Positions 17,356-26,346 of a DNA stretch of 64,000 bases are shown here, in pieces. The stretch covers positions 1-64,000 of the forward strand of contig DJSW01000020.1 of the NCBI GenBank assembly GCA_002439085.1, read 5' to 3'. How positions within the stretch are numbered: the first letter of the stretch is position 1; every line of letters starts with the position of its first letter. The notes under the pieces were generated by a model. It saw nothing but the letters and a program-made list of their open reading frames with translations. It was not told the origin of the DNA and made no database searches. The position numbers and the translations under genes were made by a program. The DNA comes from Alphaproteobacteria bacterium UBA6324 (GTDB taxonomy: Bacteria > Pseudomonadota > Alphaproteobacteria > CAAGCB01 > CAG-977).

Positions 17356-17952
17356 TCACTTTCCGGCTTTGGCCAGATTTTTCACGGCGTAATCGGCGAT
17401 GACCGCGCCGAAATCGTTCAGCAGTTTCCGTTCCGCCGCGACGACATCGGCGTATGTTTTGCCCGCCGGAACGCTCAGCGTCGTGCGCGCGCGGCGCATC
17501 AGTTTGCCGGAATCCGTCATGACCGTCCACCACGCGTCCAAAACCGCCCGTCCGTCAAAGGACGCGTCGAAACGCAGCACTTCGACATACAGGCGGTAGG
17601 GGAACAAATCCCTGTTCATATTGATCTGTTTGGCCGCCGGATATCCCGCGCGCGCGGAAATCGCGTTGGCCAAGACGCGGGGGAAAACGTCCGCCGGCTG
17701 TTCCGCCCAGCGGTTGAATTCCGACGCCGTCAGCGTCACGTCGTCCGCCTGGCGGATGACGATTTGCGGTTTGTCCAGATAGTTCGGCATGAAAACGGGT
17801 TCGATCCCGATCAAAATCCGGTTCGCGTCCGTCGAAACGACGCTTTGTTCCGGCGCGGCGCCGTCGTCCAAAACGTAAAACGTGGACGGTTTGCTGAACC
17901 CGCAGGCCGACATCAGCGCCGCCGCCGCGGCCAACATTAACAAACGTTTCAT
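17356..17952 (-). CDS. PqiC-like ABC-transport auxiliary lipoprotein
   Basis: 198 residues. Lipoprotein signal MKRLLMLAAAAALMSAC has a clear lipobox (MSAC). The mature part (STFYVLDD, ILIGIEPVFMPNYLDKPQIV, FNRWAEQPADVFPRVLANAI) matches the PqiC/ABC-type transport auxiliary family (PF03886), an outer-membrane partner of MCE systems. It overlaps the MlaD-like gene by 4 nt and closes the operon, a common arrangement in Proteobacteria that use PqiC-type lipoproteins instead of MlaA/MlaC. Confidence 0.85.
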   Translation of the reverse strand: MKRLLMLAAAAALMSACGFSKPSTFYVLDDGAAPEQSVVSTDANRILIGIEPVFMPNYLDKPQIVIRQADDVTLTASEFNRWAEQPADVFPRVLANAISARAGYPAAKQINMNRDLFPYRLYVEVLRFDASFDGRAVLDAWWTVMTDSGKLMRRARTTLSVPAGKTYADVVAAERKLLNDFGAVIADYAVKNLAKAGK

Positions 17953-18779
17953 CGCACTCCTCCTTTTCCTCTGATCAAAGCTTCGGGATGACGTTCCAGA
18001 TAATCCGCCCAGTTGCGCAGCGATTGCGCCGCGGAGCTGAAATCGCGCAGCATTTTGTTCAAATCCATCATCGTTCTGGAATCCTCGTCAAACGAATTCA
18101 GCGCGGATTCCGTTTTTTGCGCGACCTGCGACAGCGAATGCGTCAACGCCGAAACGTCTTTCATCACGGCGGGCGTTTCCCGATTGATCGACTTGATCAG
18201 CGTGTCGGCTTCGGTCAGCATGGCGTTCATATTCAAAACCACTTGGCGCAAAGGCAGTTTCTGCAGGGTTTGAATGAAAGCCTCGCCCGTGGACGGCAGG
18301 GTCGGAATTTCGATCATTTTCGGATTGTGCCTGTGCAAAACAACCTCCGTATCGGGGGAATAATACCCCAGCCCGATCATCATCTGTCCCGTCAGCAGGC
18401 TGGAATTTTCCAGCTTCGCGCGCAATCCTTTGGCAATCATCTTGTCAGTCAGTTCGCGAATGTCGTCTTTGTTCATGCGTCCCGCGTGTTTGACGATAAA
18501 ACTTTTTTCGTTTATTTCGATATAAACGGGAATGTGGATTTCCATTGTGTCCACGTCCGTTACCAGCGAAATCCCGATCACGCGGCCGATCGGAACGCCG
18601 TTGAACACGACGGGGGAACCGACGTTCAACCCTTTGATCGACCCTTGGAAATACATGACGTATTTCATGGAACGCGAAAAAAACGCATCCCGATTGATCA
18701 GCAGGAACGTGGCGATGAAAATGAAAAACGCCGTTAAAATGAAAATGCCGACGGTTCTGGGGTTTGCCTTTTGCATCAT
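17949..18779 (-). CDS. mlaD: MlaD-like MCE domain protein
   Basis: 276 residues with one N-terminal membrane anchor (TVGIFILTAFFIFIATFLLI) and an MCE domain at ~38-120 (FQGSIKGLNVGSPVVFNGVP, GRVIGISL). A helical tail follows. MlaD forms a periplasmic hexameric ring that passes phospholipid between the MlaFE transporter and the periplasm. It sits between the ATPase gene (10-nt gap) and the pqiC-like gene (4-nt overlap). Confidence 0.88.
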   Translation of the reverse strand: MMQKANPRTVGIFILTAFFIFIATFLLINRDAFFSRSMKYVMYFQGSIKGLNVGSPVVFNGVPIGRVIGISLVTDVDTMEIHIPVYIEINEKSFIVKHAGRMNKDDIRELTDKMIAKGLRAKLENSSLLTGQMMIGLGYYSPDTEVVLHRHNPKMIEIPTLPSTGEAFIQTLQKLPLRQVVLNMNAMLTEADTLIKSINRETPAVMKDVSALTHSLSQVAQKTESALNSFDEDSRTMMDLNKMLRDFSSAAQSLRNWADYLERHPEALIRGKGGVR

Positions 18780-18789
18780 TGTCCTTCCC

Positions 18790-19545
18790 TTATTTTTTGC
18801 CGCGCGTTAAAAAATGTTCCAACGTTTCGTTCGGCGGATTTTTCAGCAATTCGTTCGGATCGCCGCGCGCGATCACCGTTTTCGTGCGCGCGTCCAGATA
18901 AATCGAGTTGGTGCCGATCGCGAAAATCGACGGCAGTTCGTGCGTGACCATCACGATCGTCGTGCGCAGGTTTTCCCTGATCTGCAGGATCAGGTCGTCC
19001 AAATTTTTGGAACTGATCGGATCCAGCCCCGCCGACGGTTCGTCAAAAAACACGATTTGCGGATCCAGTGCCAGCGCCCGCGCCAATCCCGCGCGTTTTT
19101 TCATGCCGCCGCTGATTTCCGCGGGATAATAGTTTTGAAATCCGCCCAACCCCACCAAATCGAGCTTTAAAGCGACCATATCCTTGATTTCCGCGGGGGT
19201 CAGCGATGTGTATTGTTCCAGCGGCATCGCGACGTTTTCCGCCAAAGTCATTGACGACCACAGCGCGCCGCTTTGGTACAAAATGCCCGCCTTGCGCATC
19301 AACGCGTCGCGGTCGGCCTTTGTCGCGCCGTCGCCCCAAAACGGTTTGCCCGCGAACGTTTCCGTTCCTTTTTCGGGGGCTTTCAATCCCGTCAAAACGG
19401 TCAGCAGCGTGCTTTTGCCGCATCCGCTACCCCCCATGATGATGAACACGTCCCGTTCGTTCACGATGAAATCGACATCGCGCATGATGACGTTTTCGCC
19501 ATAGGCGACGGTCAATCCCTTGATTTCCAAAAAAGGTTTCGTCAT
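18790..19545 (-). CDS. mlaF: MlaF-like ABC transporter ATPase
   Basis: 251 residues. Walker A GGSGCGKSTLL, signature ISGGMKKRAGLARAL and Walker B IVFFDEPSAGLDP are intact; the signature form with MKKR is typical of MlaF. It powers phospholipid movement through MlaE. It lies 4 nt after mlaE and 10 nt before mlaD. Confidence 0.92.
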   Translation of the reverse strand: MTKPFLEIKGLTVAYGENVIMRDVDFIVNERDVFIIMGGSGCGKSTLLTVLTGLKAPEKGTETFAGKPFWGDGATKADRDALMRKAGILYQSGALWSSMTLAENVAMPLEQYTSLTPAEIKDMVALKLDLVGLGGFQNYYPAEISGGMKKRAGLARALALDPQIVFFDEPSAGLDPISSKNLDDLILQIRENLRTTIVMVTHELPSIFAIGTNSIYLDARTKTVIARGDPNELLKNPPNETLEHFLTRGKK

Positions 19546-19549
19546 GACG

Positions 19550-20671
19550 CTACGCCCCGCACACGCTGAATATGACGGTCAGAACGGCCGTCGCGACCGT
19601 CATCCACACGATCGAACTGACGACGGCGGCCGTTGTCGCCGAACCGACGGCCGACGCGTTGCGGCCGCAGGTGATGCCCTGATAGCATCCGCACAGCGCG
19701 ATGATCACGCCATATACCGCCCCGTGGACGATCCCGATGACGATGTTGCGCATCGTCAGAGAGTTCAGCGTCATTCTGAAATAATCGTCCGGCGACAGTC
19801 CCAACATGAACACACCGACGAAACCGCCGCCCATAATGCCCATAAAATCAGCGTAAACCGTCAACAGCGGCATCATCAAAGACAACGCCAGAACGCGCGG
19901 AAAAACCAGAAAATCAAACGGGGACACCCCCATGGTTTCCAACGCGTCCACCTCTTCATTCACGCGCATCGACCCCAGCGTCGCCGCATAGGACGCCCCC
20001 GTCCGGCCGGCCATGATGACGCCCGTCATGATCGCCCCCATCACGCGTGTGACGGATATGGCGACCAGACTGGAAACATAGATTTCCGCGCCGAACATTT
20101 TCAGCTGGATCGACCCGACAAACGCCAGAATCAAACCGATCAGGAAACAGATCAGGGACACGATCGGAAAAGCCCCCGCCCCCGCGGCCTGAATTTCCGC
20201 CAAAACGTCCTGTTTGCGCACGACCGCCCGATGCGTCGCGAAACGCAGGGCGGCGGCGTAAGTCCTGCGCGAAAAATCCCAAGCCTTTTCAACCGACGAC
20301 CGGCATTGCTGCGCCGTTTCCCCCAGCCAGACCAGAAAATCCCGCGGGCGGCGCGCCGGACGGGCATCCGTATGTTCAGGAACGGCAAACGCCAGATCCA
20401 GCAGCGACGGCACGCCGTCGGGAAAATCCGTCAGCGTGTATGCGACATTGTTTTTTTTGCACAGGGACAGCAATCGCACCAAAAACGCGATCAGCCGACT
20501 GTCCCAATCCGTAATTTCCGCGCCGTTCAAAACCACGCGGCGGAAAGCGGGACGTTCAAACGCCGCGACGACGGCGTCGCGTCCGGCGCAATCGGCGCGC
20601 CAGTCCCCCGACAGTCGCAACTGCGCGGAACCCTCCGTTTTGTCCGTATTCAATATAGCAGTGGCAGACAT
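19550..20671 (-). CDS. mlaE: MlaE-like permease with N-terminal STAS domain
   Basis: 373 residues. The first ~95 residues form a STAS-like domain (AQLRLSGDWR, RVVLNGAEITDWDSRLIAFL), which in E. coli is the separate protein MlaB. The MlaE permease domain follows, with five or six membrane helices and the conserved GRTGASYAATLGSMRVNEEV coupling loop near residue 240. The fusion supplies MlaB and MlaE in one chain, common in Alphaproteobacteria. Confidence 0.9.
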   Translation of the reverse strand: MSATAILNTDKTEGSAQLRLSGDWRADCAGRDAVVAAFERPAFRRVVLNGAEITDWDSRLIAFLVRLLSLCKKNNVAYTLTDFPDGVPSLLDLAFAVPEHTDARPARRPRDFLVWLGETAQQCRSSVEKAWDFSRRTYAAALRFATHRAVVRKQDVLAEIQAAGAGAFPIVSLICFLIGLILAFVGSIQLKMFGAEIYVSSLVAISVTRVMGAIMTGVIMAGRTGASYAATLGSMRVNEEVDALETMGVSPFDFLVFPRVLALSLMMPLLTVYADFMGIMGGGFVGVFMLGLSPDDYFRMTLNSLTMRNIVIGIVHGAVYGVIIALCGCYQGITCGRNASAVGSATTAAVVSSIVWMTVATAVLTVIFSVCGA

Positions 20672-20680
20672 CGCATTCCC

Positions 20681-21580
20681 CTATTGTTCGGCCAAAATTT
20701 GAAAATCCAACGGCGTCAACCCGTACTGCCGGATCAGATGCTTTATGATATCAGGATATTTGAACGGCTTGTAGGGAAAATTTATTAACAAATTGGCTAC
20801 GGAATACCCCCGCATGGGGCTGTTCGTACGGCGATACCGGTCGCGCGCCGCGCGATAGTTTTTCAAATACCCGTTCGTGTTGATGTAATAAATCTGGCTG
20901 ATCACGGCGTCGTAGAGGGAATCGAAGGTCTTTATTTTATATTGAGGCCCCTCTTTCTGTTCCTCGTCGGGATCGACGCCGTTGCCGTCCCAGTCACGCT
21001 GGTTGAAAACGGCGTTATGTTCGCGGGCGTAGCGGCTGGTGCCGAAGCCGGAATCCTGCGCCGCCATCGCCAGCAGCAGCGTCGGCGTCACGCCGTCAAC
21101 GCGTTCCAGCAAAGCGGTGAACAGCGTGTTCAAATCATCCGAATCCTTGACATCGTACCGTTTGACCCACCCGTCCAATTCGCGCATGGACTGTTCCGTC
21201 AAATCGCCCGCGTCGTCGAATTCGCGTTTCAGGCGCAGCACCTGTTCACGTTCGACGGCCAGCGTTTCGTTTGCCCTTAAAACGACGGGTAGCATCATTT
21301 CAAAAAACAGCGCCGGACGGACTTCGTCGAATTTTTCACGGTTGAAATCACGCGGCACGGATTGGACGAACAGGCGCGGCACGGGGCTTTCCCCGTCCAG
21401 ACAGCGCGCCATGTCGTACCCGTGTTTTCTGAAAACCGCCTGCATCTGCGATGTGGAAACCGGCGGAACAAACATTCCCTGCGGCGTTTTTTTCACATCC
21501 GGAACTTTGATCAGTAACGACAGAACGGCCGCCGCGATCCCGATCGACAAACAAAGAAGACCTATGCGCTTTTTATTCAT
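20681..21580 (-). CDS. Bax-like glucosaminidase-fold protein
   Basis: 299 residues with an N-terminal anchor (IGLLCLSIGIAAAVLSLLI). Residues ~160-260 match the Bax/glucosaminidase (PF01832) pattern: VTPTLLLAMAAQDSGFGTSRYAREHNAVFNQ region, with the G-T-S-R-Y/F-A-R-E core. The residue that is Glu in family members (A-x-x-E-S-x-W/F-G) is Asp176 here, so hydrolytic activity is uncertain. Its stop is 9 nt before mlaE and its start overlaps the DUF2333 gene by 8 nt, placing it in the lipid-transport operon. Confidence 0.75.
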   Translation of the reverse strand: MNKKRIGLLCLSIGIAAAVLSLLIKVPDVKKTPQGMFVPPVSTSQMQAVFRKHGYDMARCLDGESPVPRLFVQSVPRDFNREKFDEVRPALFFEMMLPVVLRANETLAVEREQVLRLKREFDDAGDLTEQSMRELDGWVKRYDVKDSDDLNTLFTALLERVDGVTPTLLLAMAAQDSGFGTSRYAREHNAVFNQRDWDGNGVDPDEEQKEGPQYKIKTFDSLYDAVISQIYYINTNGYLKNYRAARDRYRRTNSPMRGYSVANLLINFPYKPFKYPDIIKHLIRQYGLTPLDFQILAEQ

Positions 21581-22658
21581 TTTCCACCGGTTGAATCTGT
21601 TGAATCATATCCGACAAAGCCGTTTGCGCGCGCTGCAAATAAAATCCCAGCCCCAACAGGTGGTTGGGCGCGAATTGCGTTTCCGCCGATCCGTTAACGA
21701 CGAACATCGGCTGAATCGCCAACGCTTTTTTCAACGCGGCCATGGCCGTTTTCCATTCGCCCGCGACCGCTTCGCTTGAAAAGGCTTCCTTGAAATCGTT
21801 TTTCAAATCGCGCAAGGTCAGGAAATAGACGTATATCCGCCCTTTGACGGTGTAAAAATCGTTGTCGGCGGCCATGTCGAACATTTTTTTGTCCCCTTTC
21901 GCGATCCGGACATCCAGCGTCGCGACGCCGTCCCGCATATCCCGAACCATGCCCGCCAAAACGGTTTTCAGCGCGGCGGGGGACGCGTCGAACGGCGCGG
22001 CTTCCTTTGCGACATCGGCGGTATAGGCCGAAATCAGGTTTTTGGCCGTGCGGTATTTTTTCACCGACGACACGGCCGGTTTCCAACCGGAAACGTGCCA
22101 GACATCCGCGGGATATCCGGCCGCCTCCGCCGCCCGTTCCAGCGGTTCGGGCGCGCCTTGCGCCTGTGAAAAAGCGGCGATAACCGCGTGAACACCCCGC
22201 ATCACGCCCGTTTGAAACGACGGCATATTGTCCAGAACGGAGGTCGGAAAGAAAAACGGCAGGTTCGGCGTATAGACGTTCTTTTCCGTTTCCCGCGCGA
22301 TCAGCCCCGCCATCGTGTCCAGCGCGCGGGTTCGATCCTCCGCCGCGGTTTCGCCGAAACGCGGGTTCAGGTCGATCCGGTTGTACAACAGCGCGCCGGC
22401 GGGATAGTACAAAACCATGACGGCGAACGCGCCGCCCAGCACCCAATGCCACCACTTTACGACAAAGGAAACGATTTCGTTTTTGGCGTTGGCGGCCGCT
22501 TCGGCGTCCGTGGTCAAAAACAGCTTGAATTTCCCCCACAGCAGGCCGGCCGTTTTGAAAAACGGCGCCGTTTCGTCCGTTCCGCCGTTTTCCGCGCCCA
22601 CCCGTTTACGGAAAAACGCCTTTACGGAATGTTTAGTTTGCTGTTCGTTTTCTGCCAT
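21573..22658 (-). CDS. DUF2333 family membrane protein
   Basis: 361 residues. A cytoplasmic N-terminus precedes one membrane helix (WHWVLGGAFAVMVLYYPAGALL), then a mostly helical periplasmic domain with Arg/Asp-rich stretches. Size, topology and the region IDLNPRFGETAAEDRTRALD agree with the DUF2333 family of unknown function. It is the first gene of the operon DUF2333-bax-mlaE-mlaF-mlaD-pqiC; SD GGGGCGGGGA. A link to envelope maintenance is inferred from context. Confidence 0.75.
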   Translation of the reverse strand: MAENEQQTKHSVKAFFRKRVGAENGGTDETAPFFKTAGLLWGKFKLFLTTDAEAAANAKNEIVSFVVKWWHWVLGGAFAVMVLYYPAGALLYNRIDLNPRFGETAAEDRTRALDTMAGLIARETEKNVYTPNLPFFFPTSVLDNMPSFQTGVMRGVHAVIAAFSQAQGAPEPLERAAEAAGYPADVWHVSGWKPAVSSVKKYRTAKNLISAYTADVAKEAAPFDASPAALKTVLAGMVRDMRDGVATLDVRIAKGDKKMFDMAADNDFYTVKGRIYVYFLTLRDLKNDFKEAFSSEAVAGEWKTAMAALKKALAIQPMFVVNGSAETQFAPNHLLGLGFYLQRAQTALSDMIQQIQPVENE

Positions 22659-22672
22659 TCCCCGCCCCTGTT

Positions 22673-22700
22673 TTTATAAAATCCGGTGTGTTTCATTCAA
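22673..22700 (-). promoter_or_regulatory. Putative sigma70 promoter of the six-gene Mla operon
   Basis: On the minus strand TTGAAT (22700-22695), a 16-nt spacer and TATAAA (22678-22673) lie 15 nt before the DUF2333 start, in AT-rich DNA divergent from dnaK. Confidence 0.55.
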
Positions 22701-22756
22701 AATAACACGGACTTTCCGGCAAGGAAAATTTTTTTTGAAAAAATACACGCGCCCCG

Positions 22757-22788
22757 CTTGCGAAACAAAATCCCCCCGCCTATATAAG
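22757..22788 (+). promoter_or_regulatory. RpoH (sigma32) heat-shock promoter of dnaK
   Basis: CTTGCG (22757-22762), 16 nt, then CCTATATAAG (22779-22788). The -10 fits the alphaproteobacterial RpoH consensus CYTATnTnnG at every fixed position and the -35 has the CTTG core. It lies 56 nt before the dnaK start, as expected for heat-shock control. Confidence 0.75.
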
Positions 22789-22800
22789 GGTTTCGAGAAA

Positions 22801-22815
22801 TGCCGCCATGCGGCA
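22801..22815 (+). other. Short hairpin in the dnaK 5' UTR
   Basis: TGCCGC-CAT-GCGGCA forms a perfect 6-bp stem about 29 nt before the dnaK start, just after the expected transcription start. It does not cover the SD (AAGGAAAAGAGG), so a classic RNA thermometer is unlikely; it may stabilise the mRNA end. Confidence 0.45.
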
Positions 22816-22843
22816 GGGTTTACAAGGAAAAGAGGTTTTATTT

Positions 22844-24760
22844 ATGGGAAAAGTAATTGGTATTGACTTGGGAACGACAAATTCCTGTTTCGCCATTATG
22901 GACGGTAAAGACGCCCGCGTGATCGAAAACGCCGAAGGCGCCCGCACAACGCCGTCAATGGTCGCTTTCACGCAAAGCGGAGAACGCTTGGTCGGCCAGT
23001 CCGCCAAACGTCAGGCCGTCACCAACCCCGAAGGCACGTTCTTCGCGATCAAACGTTTGATCGGCCGCCGCTTTACCGACAAACAGGTCGAAAAAGCGAA
23101 ATCGTTGGTTCCCTATCACATCATCGCCGGTGAAAACGGCGACGCGTGGGTCGAAGCGCACGATAAAAAATACGCCCCCAGTCAGGTTTCCGCGTTCATT
23201 TTGCAGAAATTGAAAGAAGACGCCGAAGCTTTCTTGGGCGAACCGGTGACGCAGGCCGTCATTACGGTTCCGGCTTACTTCGACGACTCTCAGCGTCAGG
23301 CGACCAAGGACGCGGGCAAAATCGCGGGATTGGAAGTCCTGCGCATCATCAACGAACCGACGGCGGCCGCGCTGGCCTACGGTTTGGATAAAAAAGCCAA
23401 CGGCACGATCGTCGTGTACGATTTGGGCGGCGGCACGTTCGACGTTTCCGTTTTGGAAATCGGCGACGGCGTGTTCGAGGTCAAAGCCACCAACGGCGAC
23501 ACGTTCCTGGGCGGCGAAGATTTCGACGCGCGCATCATCAACTATCTGGCCGACGAATTCCAGAAAGAACAGGGCATCGACCTGCGTCAGGACAAACTGG
23601 CTTTGCAGCGTTTGAAAGAAGGCGCCGAAAAAGCCAAAATCGAACTGTCCTCCGCGCAGCAAACCGAAATCAACCTGCCGTTCATCACGGCGGACGCGAC
23701 GGGTCCGAAACACCTGAACGTCAAACTGACCCGCGCCAAAATGGAATCGCTGGTTGAAGATTTGCTGGAACGCACCAAAGCCCCGTGCGAAAAAGCGTTG
23801 AAAGACGCGGGATTGAAAGCGTCCGACATTGACGAAGTGATCTTGGTCGGCGGGATGACCCGTATGCCCAAAGTTCAGGAAATCGTCAAGGAATTCTTCG
23901 GTCGCGAACCGCACAAAGGCGTCAACCCCGACGAAGTCGTCGCTTTGGGCGCGGCGATTCAGGGCGGCGTTTTGAAAGGCGACGTGAAAGACGTTCTGCT
24001 GCTGGACGTGACCCCGCTGTCGCTGGGTATTGAAACGCTGGGCGGCGTGTTCACGCGCTTGATTGACCGCAACACGACCATTCCGACGCGCAAATCGCAG
24101 GTGTTCTCGACCGCTGAAGACGGACAGACCGCCGTCACAATCCGCGTGTTCCAGGGCGAACGCGAAATGACCGCCGACAACAAACTGCTGGGTCAGTTCG
24201 ATCTGGTCGGCATTCCCGCCGCGCCGCGCGGCATGCCGCAAATCGAAGTCACGTTCGACATCGACGCGAACGGCATCGTCAACGTGTCCGCCAAGGATAA
24301 AGCCACGGGCAAGGAACAGACGATCCGCATTCAATCTTCCGGCGGTTTGAGCGAAGCCGACATCGACAAGATGGTCAAGGACGCCGAAGCCCACGCTTCC
24401 GAAGACAAAAAGAAGAAAGAAGCCGTTGAAGCCAAGAACAAAGCCGAAAGCTTGATCCACGCGACCGAAAAGAACTTGAAAGATCTGGGCGACAAAGTGT
24501 CCGCCGCCGACAAGGAAAAGGTCGAAGCCGACATCAAAGCTTTGCAGGGTGTCATGGAATCCGGCGACGTCGCGGCGATCAACGCGAAATGCGACGCGTT
24601 GATGCAGTCTTCGATGAAAATCGGCGAAGCGCTGTACAAAGCGCAGCAAGAGGCCGCTTCGGCCGGCGCGCAGGCGTCCGCGGGCGAATCCGCCTCGGCT
24701 GAATCCAAACCCGACGAAGGGGTTGTCGATGCCGATTTTGAAGAAGTCAAAAAAGACTGA
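22844..24760 (+). CDS. dnaK: Chaperone DnaK (Hsp70)
   Basis: 638 residues from the ATG at 22844 (MGKVIGIDLGTTNS). The ATPase domain includes DLGGGTFDVS and the linker DVLLLDVTPLSLGIE; the substrate-binding domain and helical lid end in the signature DADFEEVKKD. It folds and protects proteins with DnaJ and GrpE. SD AAGGAAAAGAGG precedes the start. It is transcribed from the RpoH-type promoter and followed by a terminator before dnaJ, so dnaJ expression may depend on read-through or its own promoter. Confidence 0.98.
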   Translation: MGKVIGIDLGTTNSCFAIMDGKDARVIENAEGARTTPSMVAFTQSGERLVGQSAKRQAVTNPEGTFFAIKRLIGRRFTDKQVEKAKSLVPYHIIAGENGDAWVEAHDKKYAPSQVSAFILQKLKEDAEAFLGEPVTQAVITVPAYFDDSQRQATKDAGKIAGLEVLRIINEPTAAALAYGLDKKANGTIVVYDLGGGTFDVSVLEIGDGVFEVKATNGDTFLGGEDFDARIINYLADEFQKEQGIDLRQDKLALQRLKEGAEKAKIELSSAQQTEINLPFITADATGPKHLNVKLTRAKMESLVEDLLERTKAPCEKALKDAGLKASDIDEVILVGGMTRMPKVQEIVKEFFGREPHKGVNPDEVVALGAAIQGGVLKGDVKDVLLLDVTPLSLGIETLGGVFTRLIDRNTTIPTRKSQVFSTAEDGQTAVTIRVFQGEREMTADNKLLGQFDLVGIPAAPRGMPQIEVTFDIDANGIVNVSAKDKATGKEQTIRIQSSGGLSEADIDKMVKDAEAHASEDKKKKEAVEAKNKAESLIHATEKNLKDLGDKVSAADKEKVEADIKALQGVMESGDVAAINAKCDALMQSSMKIGEALYKAQQEAASAGAQASAGESASAESKPDEGVVDADFEEVKKD

Positions 24761-24776
24761 TTCCTTGTAAACAACG

Positions 24777-24814
24777 ACCGTTCGGAAGGCGCCAAGCCCT
24801 CCGGACGGTTTTTC
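24777..24814 (+). terminator. Intrinsic terminator between dnaK and dnaJ
   Basis: ACCGTTCGGAAGGC pairs with GCCCTCCGGACGGT (14 pairs including G-U), followed by a run of T. It would trim dnaJ levels relative to dnaK. Confidence 0.8.
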
Positions 24815-24841
24815 CGTGTTTGATTGAAAGCTGAAAAAATC

Positions 24842-26005
24842 ATGGCCAAGCAAGATTATTATGAACTTCTGGGTGTCGAAAAAACGGCGACCGACGTCGA
24901 AATCAAAAAAGCGTACCGCGCTTTGGCGATGAAATACCACCCCGACCGCAATCCGGGGGACAAAGAGGCCGAGCTGAAATTCAAAGAAGTCACGGAAGCT
25001 TATGAAATCTTGAAAGACGGACAGAAACGCGCCGCCTACGACCGGTACGGCCATGCCGCGTTTTCTCAGGGCGCGGGCGCCGGCGGGTTCGGCGGCGGAT
25101 TCGGCGGGTTCAATTTCGATTTCGGCGGAAACGCCGGCGGATTCGGCAGCATTTTCGAGGATATCTTCAGCGAATTCATGGGCGGCGCGGCCGGACGCGG
25201 GCGCGCGCAGCAATCGGCCGGACGGCGCGGGGCGGACATCCGCTACGATCTGGAAATCACGCTGGAGGAAGCCTTTGCCGGATTGAAAAAGGAAATCGAA
25301 ATCCAGACCGCCGTCCAATGCGACGAATGCGGCGGCACGGGCGCGGAAAAAGGATCGAAAGCCGAAACGTGCGATATGTGCCACGGCACGGGACGCGTGC
25401 GGCGGCAGGCCGGATTCTTTATCGAAGAACGCCCTTGCCCGACCTGTCACGGAACGGGGCAAGTCATTAAAAACCCGTGCAAAAAATGCAAGGGAACGGG
25501 CAAGGTTTCGCAGAAAAAAACGCTGGAAATCAACATTCCGGCGGGCATTGATTCCGACAACCGGATGCGCCTGTCCGGTCAGGGCGAAGCCGGCGCGAAC
25601 GGCGGACCGAACGGGGATCTGTACATCTTCGTCCACGTCAAACCGCACCCGATTTTCAAACGCGACGGGGCGGATCTGCATTGCGACATTCCGGTGTCGA
25701 TGACGACGGCCGCGCTGGGCGGAACGATCGAAATCCCCTGCATCGACGGCACAAAGGAAAAAGTCACCGTTTCCGCCGGAACGCAAACGGGCGAAGAAGT
25801 CCGTCTGCGCAAAAAGGGAATGTCCGTCCTGCAAAGCAAAAGCGTCGGCGATCTGTTCGTTCGGTTCAAGGTCGAAACCCCGACCAAACTGACCGCGAAA
25901 CAAAAGGAACTGCTGAAACAGTTTGACGCGGAAAGCGCGGAAAACAGCCCGGAATCCGCCGGATTTTTCGAAAAACTGAAAGACATGCTGAAAAAAGCGG
26001 GATGA
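24842..26005 (+). CDS. dnaJ: Co-chaperone DnaJ (Hsp40)
   Basis: 387 residues from the ATG at 24842. J domain at ~5-70 with the HPD motif (KYHPDRNPGD), Gly/Phe-rich linker at ~75-125, then four zinc-binding repeats CDECGGTG, CDMCHGTG, CPTCHGTG and CKKCKGTG, and the C-terminal substrate-binding domain. It stimulates DnaK ATPase and delivers clients. It lies 81 nt after dnaK, past a terminator hairpin. Confidence 0.98.
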   Translation: MAKQDYYELLGVEKTATDVEIKKAYRALAMKYHPDRNPGDKEAELKFKEVTEAYEILKDGQKRAAYDRYGHAAFSQGAGAGGFGGGFGGFNFDFGGNAGGFGSIFEDIFSEFMGGAAGRGRAQQSAGRRGADIRYDLEITLEEAFAGLKKEIEIQTAVQCDECGGTGAEKGSKAETCDMCHGTGRVRRQAGFFIEERPCPTCHGTGQVIKNPCKKCKGTGKVSQKKTLEINIPAGIDSDNRMRLSGQGEAGANGGPNGDLYIFVHVKPHPIFKRDGADLHCDIPVSMTTAALGGTIEIPCIDGTKEKVTVSAGTQTGEEVRLRKKGMSVLQSKSVGDLFVRFKVETPTKLTAKQKELLKQFDAESAENSPESAGFFEKLKDMLKKAG

Positions 26006-26031
26006 AAAAACGCCGCTTTTGAAAATCCGCC

Positions 26032-26265
26032 CTATCCGGCCAGTTTTTGAATGAACGCCGCCGCGTCCAATTCCAAACACGCCGCAATATCCAAAAATTC
26101 GACGACATCCAACCGCCGTTCGCCGTTTTCGTATTTGGAAACATACGATTGCGGCTTGTTCAGCCGTTTTGCCAGTAAAACCTGCGTGATTCCGCGATTT
26201 TTCCGCTCTTGCACCAACAAATTCAGGAACAGTTTATAGCGGTCTGTAAAAACCGATTTCGTCAT
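26032..26265 (-). CDS. XRE-family helix-turn-helix regulator
   Basis: 77 residues from the ATG at 26265 (a TTG at 26289 is less likely). The Cro/C1-type HTH runs QERKNRGITQVLLAKRLN then KPQSYVSKYENGERRLDV, with helix 3 at QSYVSKYE. It is divergent from the 26347 gene; the shared promoter carries two TAGGATAT repeats that may be its operator. Confidence 0.85.
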   Translation of the reverse strand: MTKSVFTDRYKLFLNLLVQERKNRGITQVLLAKRLNKPQSYVSKYENGERRLDVVEFLDIAACLELDAAAFIQKLAG

Positions 26266-26282
26266 GCTTTCATCCCCGTCTG

Positions 26283-26328
26283 TTGACAAGGATAAAATCC
26301 CGTTATAGGATATCCCAAATTAGGATAT
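26283..26328 (+). promoter_or_regulatory. Promoter with overlapping TAGGATAT direct repeats (candidate XRE operator)
   Basis: TTGACA (26283-26288), a 17-nt spacer and TAGGAT (26306-26311) form a near-consensus sigma70 promoter for the plus-strand genes. TAGGATAT occurs at 26306-26313, over the -10, and again at 26321-26328, 15 nt apart. A repressor bound there would block transcription. Confidence 0.6.
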
Positions 26329-26346
26329 TTTACAAAGGAGGGAACT

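Noticed and set aside
22955..26080. 1,041-codon open frame on the minus strand opposite dnaK and dnaJ
   Set aside because: It is antisense to two unmistakable genes, has biased Phe/Arg/Gly composition and no recognisable domain; long antisense frames are common with this codon use.
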